Below are positions 5,355 to 5,616 of a stretch of 5,616 bases of DNA, piece by piece (positions within the stretch are counted from its first letter, which is position 1; every line of letters starts with the position of its first letter). The notes under the pieces were generated by a model, which ran no database searches, was not told the origin of the DNA, and saw only the letters and a program-made list of their open reading frames with translations. The position numbers were made by a program, and so were the translations under genes. Source of the stretch: Actinomycetes bacterium (GTDB lineage: Bacteria > Actinomycetota > Actinomycetes > JAHEKZ01); the NCBI GenBank assembly GCA_027117675.1, contig JAJAYM010000357.1, positions 1 through 5,616 on the forward strand, in the 5' to 3' direction.

Positions 5355-5616
5355 AGGTGGGCACTACAACACTCTGAGCGGTTTTGTTGGAATGAGCTTC
5401 TACAGATCCAATGAGCGTTGGAGCGTCAACAGCCAAACCCCCATGCCAACCCAGTTGTCCGTCGCCCCGCAGTCTTGCCGCGTCCGGCCCCATCGCACGC
5501 CTTCCGTGAGAGACGAGTGAGAGGCGGAACGAGGAGCGCGGACCGGCCAGCGTGCACCAGCTCAGCGTCGCGGTTGTGTCTGAGAAGTCTCTCGTGTTGC
5601 CACGAGTGTCGGTCGA
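5355..5616. other. Region upstream of the Fic gene, no supported complete gene
   Basis: On the minus strand a good -35-like TTGACG (5429-5424) is followed, after a long 19-base spacer, by a poor -10-like TGTAGA (5404-5399), a weak candidate promoter for the Fic gene. On the plus strand a frame beginning at GTG 5552 (VHQLSVAVVSEKSLVLPRVS) stays open to the window edge. GAGGAG (5531-5536) is 15 bases upstream, too far for a normal ribosome site, so a gene start here is only possible. CTCGTG-TTGC-CACGAG (5591-5606) is a perfect 6-bp stem with a 4-base loop near the edge. I see nothing else. Confidence 0.35.

Noticed and set aside
5035..5520. Plus-strand open frame of 161 codons over the start of the Fic gene
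   Set aside because: Most of it is antisense to the Fic N-terminus; the remaining part has no protein-like features or ribosome site.

Overview
The window looks like a piece of an actinobacterial chromosome. It is GC-rich, several genes start with GTG (the SDR, the aminotransferase and the Fic gene), Shine-Dalgarno sequences are good, third codon positions are strongly G/C, and the families present (HbpS-like, PF04199 cyclase, class II Fic, DUF4386 remnant) are common there. The phylum is an inference; no taxonomic marker gene is present.

Layout from left to right. 1-162: short stretch with no supported gene, then a clear ribosome binding site. 163-597 (+): GlcG/HbpS-like protein. 661-1338 (-): metal-dependent cyclase/formamidase-family hydrolase, convergent with the first gene. 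1339-1617: divergent spacer holding a perfect 7-bp-arm inverted repeat just upstream of the cyclase start, and, unexpectedly, a decayed 3' end of a DUF4386-type membrane protein gene (about 1377-1608) readable only by switching among all three forward frames. 1618-2421 (+): SDR oxidoreductase whose Shine-Dalgarno overlaps the stop codon of the relic. 2468-3901 (-): class III PLP aminotransferase of the glutamate-1-semialdehyde aminomutase-like type, convergent with the SDR. 3902-4027: short spacer with a candidate promoter. 4028-5354 (-): Fic AMP-transferase-type gene, broken by a one-base frameshift near 4461-4467 that separates the Fic domain from its C-terminal winged-helix part. 5355-5616: no supported complete gene.

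The four intact enzyme or accessory genes (HbpS-like, cyclase, SDR, aminotransferase) could form a small catabolic set: hydrolysis of a cyclic or N-formyl compound, oxidoreduction, transamination. They alternate in strand, however, so they do not form one operon, and no substrate can be read from the sequence. The DUF4386 relic and the frameshifted Fic gene suggest a rearranged, decaying accessory region. I see no RNA gene, insertion sequence, CRISPR array or phage gene, and no convincing new system. The best new observations are the three-frame relic and what it says about the history of the SDR gene, the inverted repeat at the cyclase promoter, and the Fic frameshift.
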